Shown here piece by piece: positions 5,709 through 8,218 of a stretch of 8,218 nucleotides of DNA. The notes beneath the pieces were generated by a model. That model did not search any database. It had not been told where the DNA came from and worked only from the letters and a program-made list of their open reading frames with translations. This DNA is from Bacilli bacterium (lineage in GTDB: Bacteria; Bacillota_I; Bacilli_A; RFN20; CAG-826). Within the stretch, counting starts at the first letter, position 1; each line of letters opens with the position of its first letter. The translations under genes and the position numbers were made by a program. The stretch covers positions 1-8,218 of the forward strand of contig JAEDOI010000040.1 in assembly GCA_016302065.1 (NCBI GenBank), given 5' to 3'.

Positions 5709-7313
5709 ATGCTTGTTGAACTAGTCTATAAAGAATTTAAAAAAGAATATTCTAGTTTTAGTTCAAATATTTGGATTAAAGTTTTAAAGTTACTTTTAAG
5801 ACTAGTTTTTGTTGCACTTTTAATTACTTTAGAAGTATTTATTTTTAAATCACTTGATAAGAAGATTGTCACTTATTCAAGTTATGGAACATACGATTTT
5901 CTTGTTTTATTCCTTTTCTTAATGAGTGTAGTTGGTATTGTTTCTTCTCTTATTAGTGCTAGAAAAATAATCTTTGATAAAGAAGATGCTAGACTTTTAT
6001 CTCCTCTTCCAATATCTCCTTCTACAATTGTATTTTCGAAGATGACTTATGTTTATGTAAAAGATGTAATATTAAATTTAGTAATATCTACTCCTTTACT
6101 TATTACTTTTGCTAGTTCTCGATTCTTTATGCCATATTTTTATGTTGCTAGTATTATTTATCCTTTAATAATTAGTGCTTTTAACGTTGGTGTAGCTTTA
6201 ATTTTAGTTACTCCTTATGAGTTTATTTATAAGTTAGTTAAATCTAACGATATAGTTCAATTTGTTTTAGCAAGTGTAATAGTAGTTGTTTTATGTTTTA
6301 TTTATCAATTTGTCTTAAATTTATTCTTAACTGCCTTAAATGATTCTTCAATTGGAGGAATGTTTTCTACTAGTTTTATTGAAAGTTTACATAATTTGGT
6401 AAAATATCTTCTTCCAGTTAACAATTTTACGTCTTTAATAGTTAATAAAGAAAATATTTTACCAAATGTATGTATTATTTTAGGTTTAATATTAGTAGTC
6501 TTATCACTTGGTGGAATATTATCAACATATTTCTTTAAATTTTTAAATCAAAGAGATATTTCAATTAGAAGAAAAAATAAGAAAAGTAATATTAAACTTA
6601 TAACTCCATTTAAAGCTTTATTAATTAAAGAGATGGATCTTTTATTTAAAGATTCAACATATATTTTCTCTTATACAGCTCTATTAATTATGGCTCCATT
6701 TTTAAGTTATGTTGTAATTTCTAGCATGAATTCAATTATGTATACTAATTTAAAATTTTATACTTCGATATTTCCTGAAGTATTAGAAGGAATAAATATG
6801 TGTATTGTTCTTCTTTTTGCTTCTATTATTAACGCTAGTGCATCTTTAAGTTTTTCAAGAGAAGAAAAATGTATTCAAATTGTTAAATATATTCCTGTTT
6901 CAATTAAACTTCAATTAGTTGCTAAAACATTAATTCCATTAATTCTTTCTTCATTTAGCTTAGTGGTATCTTTATTTGTTTTAGTAGTTAGTAAAAATAT
7001 TAATGTTACTACTTTCTTTATCTCGCTTATAATTGGCTTAATATTAACTTTCTTTAACAATGTATTTGGGACATATTTAGATATGTTAGATAAAGGTAAT
7101 AGAAAAAATAAGATCAGTTACTTAAATCCTTTAATTGCTACTGTTTTTCCTCTTATTTTATTAATAATTCATTTTGTATTTGGATTTATGAAAGTGCATA
7201 TTGCTTTAATATATTTTATTGAGATAGCTTTATCATTACTTTTAGTTTTACCTCTTATAATAAGATGTAAAACTAAATATAATAAAGCTTTTAAACAAAT
7301 GGAGGTAAGTTAA
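5709..7313 (+). CDS. ABC-2-type exporter permease, about 12 membrane segments
   Basis: Membrane partner of the preceding ATPase, starting 2 nt after it. About twelve hydrophobic segments are visible (roughly 22-47, 62-84, 115-137, 142-168, 183-207, 252-277, 318-340, 358-380, 404-427, 432-454, 470-492, 497-518). The two halves carry related cytosolic elements: FDKEDARLLSPLPIS followed by a Lys (89-111), and FSREEKCIQIVKYIPVS followed by a Lys (382-406). This E...LP[IV]S...K pattern is typical of large 500-600-residue ABC-2 permeases of Firmicutes, so the length is normal. The ribosome site GGAGG (5692-5696) lies 12 nt before ATG, which is longer than ideal; coupling to the upstream gene probably helps. 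Direction is presumed export. No substrate-specific motif is recognisable. Confidence 0.85.
   Translation: MLVELVYKEFKKEYSSFSSNIWIKVLKLLLRLVFVALLITLEVFIFKSLDKKIVTYSSYGTYDFLVLFLFLMSVVGIVSSLISARKIIFDKEDARLLSPLPISPSTIVFSKMTYVYVKDVILNLVISTPLLITFASSRFFMPYFYVASIIYPLIISAFNVGVALILVTPYEFIYKLVKSNDIVQFVLASVIVVVLCFIYQFVLNLFLTALNDSSIGGMFSTSFIESLHNLVKYLLPVNNFTSLIVNKENILPNVCIILGLILVVLSLGGILSTYFFKFLNQRDISIRRKNKKSNIKLITPFKALLIKEMDLLFKDSTYIFSYTALLIMAPFLSYVVISSMNSIMYTNLKFYTSIFPEVLEGINMCIVLLFASIINASASLSFSREEKCIQIVKYIPVSIKLQLVAKTLIPLILSSFSLVVSLFVLVVSKNINVTTFFISLIIGLILTFFNNVFGTYLDMLDKGNRKNKISYLNPLIATVFPLILLIIHFVFGFMKVHIALIYFIEIALSLLLVLPLIIRCKTKYNKAFKQMEVS
6388..6474. repeat. 20-bp inverted repeat with one bulge, 46-nt loop
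   Basis: ATTTGGTAAAATAT (6394-6407) pairs perfectly with ATATTTTACCAAAT (6454-6467). After a single bulged G (6468), TACATA (6388-6393) pairs with TATGTA (6469-6474). The loop holds a further TTAAC/GTTAA pairing (6418-6422 with 6441-6445). It lies inside the permease gene, in the loop between the fifth and sixth membrane segments. Confidence 0.85.
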
Positions 7314-7315
7314 TA

Positions 7316-8218
7316 ATGAAAAAGAAAACTTTACCTATTCTTTTAGTTATACCATTTATTATTGGACTTTTAACATTTGTTTCAGTAATGGTATTAAATA
7401 ATACTGTAGCAAGTGATATCGATGATATTTTAATTCCTTATAAAGGAGTAGAAGGTTTTAAATTAGATTCATTTAATAATCGTTATGAACTTAAAGCAAG
7501 TGTAGTAATAAATGATCCTAATCTTCTTTTAGCAACGGGTAGTAAAGAATTAACTTGGAGTGTTAATACTTCTAAAACTGATCCAGTTGCTAAAATTGAA
7601 AACGAAAATAATAAATTTTATCTTGTTCCTTTAAAAGAAGGAGAATGTGATGTAATTGTAAAAAATGTTAGAGGAACTCATCAAAAATCATTTAAAGCAG
7701 TAATTTATGAAAATGGAACAATTATTATTAATCCTAAAAATGCTCCTTCTTTAAGTAATATTGATTCAACTACGTATTATGGAGAATACGATTTAAAATA
7801 CACAAATGTTGAATTAGATAAATACGAGACAAAACAAGCTGAATTTGAACTTGTTTTTGATGTTTTAAGCGATGAGACAAGTAGCGATGAAGTCGTATTT
7901 AAATCAAGTTCTAGCAACGTTTATGTTGATGAATTTAATAAAGTTAAGATTATTGGAAGTGGAGAAGGATACGTCGAATTTGCTTCTAAAGAAGTAGCGT
8001 ATTTATCTTCAATTTATAAATTTAATATTGTTGAAGATGGAATAAATGTATATTCCTATAATGACTTATTGATGTGTACTAATTTTTCAAGTAGTGGAGA
8101 AAAAGTAGTTCTTCAAACAAATCTTGAAAGTTTAGCATCAACTTTTAAAACTGATGAAAATGGCGAATACATCAATAGTTATTTAAAAGAAAATACTAAA
8201 TTATTTGGAAACTACGAT
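7316..8218 (+). CDS. Secreted or membrane-anchored protein with Ig-like domains (3' end outside window)
   Basis: Open for 301 codons to the right edge, starting at ATG 2 nt after the permease stop. GGAGGT (7301-7306) lies 10 nt upstream inside the permease gene. Residues 1-28 (MKKKTLPILLVIPFIIGLLT...) form a signal peptide or signal anchor; no clear cleavage or lipobox is seen. Residues about 47-130 and 150-238 look like two Ig-like (BIG2-type) beta domains: LTWSVNTS...AKIE...LVPLKEGECDVIV, and FKSSSSNVYVDEFNKVKIIGSGEGYVEFAS. From about 242 the text INVYSYNDLLMCTNFSSSGEKVVLQ resembles the start of a beta-helix-like region, but too little is present to say. Probably a surface protein handled or exported with the neighbouring ABC system. 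Function unknown. Confidence 0.7.
   Translation, partial: MKKKTLPILLVIPFIIGLLTFVSVMVLNNTVASDIDDILIPYKGVEGFKLDSFNNRYELKASVVINDPNLLLATGSKELTWSVNTSKTDPVAKIENENNKFYLVPLKEGECDVIVKNVRGTHQKSFKAVIYENGTIIINPKNAPSLSNIDSTTYYGEYDLKYTNVELDKYETKQAEFELVFDVLSDETSSDEVVFKSSSSNVYVDEFNKVKIIGSGEGYVEFASKEVAYLSSIYKFNIVEDGINVYSYNDLLMCTNFSSSGEKVVLQTNLESLASTFKTDENGEYINSYLKENTKLFGNYD
7831..7857. repeat. 8-bp inverted repeat, 11-nt loop
   Basis: AAAACAAG (7831-7838) pairs with CTTGTTTT (7850-7857) in the Ig-like protein gene. Arms this short are compatible with chance in such AT-rich DNA. Confidence 0.35.
8005..8038. repeat. 8-bp inverted repeat, 18-nt loop
   Basis: ATCTTCAA (8005-8012) pairs with TTGAAGAT (8031-8038); flanking G-T pairs are possible on both sides. 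It lies in the Ig-like protein gene and could be chance. Confidence 0.35.

Noticed and set aside
1327..6474. Inverted repeats as a transposon-derived or MITE family
   Set aside because: The arms are unrelated in sequence to one another, with no flanking target duplications, and the genes are not interrupted.
1..8218. Mycoplasma-type code with TGA read as tryptophan
   Set aside because: All tryptophans in the clear genes are TGG and no frame needs TGA readthrough.
1..8218. CRISPR arrays, tRNA or rRNA genes, insertion sequences
   Set aside because: No regularly spaced direct repeats, no GC-rich structured RNA stretch and no transposase or integrase frame were seen; coding sequence fills almost the whole window.

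Overview
The window is strongly A+T-rich, and every gene lies on the + strand. Arginine is mostly AGA or CGT, stops are TAA or TAG, Shine-Dalgarno (SD) sites are AGGAGG-like, and tryptophan is read from TGG. This points to a low-GC Gram-positive (Bacilli or a Mollicutes-related gut-type lineage) using the normal TGA stop. The lineage is inferred from composition and gene families only. No RNA gene, insertion sequence, CRISPR array or phage gene was seen.

Layout: (1) bases 1-396, the C-terminal part of a secreted beta-rich protein resembling TasA/camelysin-type SipW substrates; (2) 429-1577, an ER/SipW-type signal peptidase I with unusually long N- and C-terminal additions; (3) 1616-3442, a four-pass membrane protein carrying a McrB-like AAA+ ATPase domain; (4) 3470-4894, a McrC/DUF2357-like partner in which I cannot find the usual nuclease motif and which ends in a four-cysteine zinc ribbon; (5) 4897-5706 and 5709-7313, the ATPase and permease of an ABC-2-type exporter; (6) 7316 to the right edge, an N-terminally anchored or secreted protein with Ig-like domains, cut by the window. 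The last three junctions are each only 2 nt, and the earlier gaps are 27-38 nt, so the block reads as one operon or two coupled ones.

Working together (inference): genes 1 and 2 are a secreted substrate and its dedicated peptidase, as in tasA/sipW loci. The AAA+ protein and its McrC-like partner form a membrane-tethered NTPase pair that looks unlike a DNA-cutting McrBC enzyme. The exporter and Ig-like protein add a cell-surface theme. The cytosolic tail of the peptidase and the cytosolic AAA+ domain would face each other at the membrane. The whole could be an envelope or surface-protein module rather than restriction.

The structure not explained by the genes is a marked excess of long, perfect, short-loop inverted repeats inside the coding regions. 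I read eight with arms of 12-15 bp and loops of 3-23 nt, plus a 20-bp stem with one bulge, a bulged near-palindrome, a 14-bp palindrome and two arms of 10-11 bp. By a rough hand estimate about 0.1 of the eight would be expected by chance. The arms are unrelated in sequence, so this is not a dispersed repeat family. Either template-switch mutation or selected mRNA structure could produce it.
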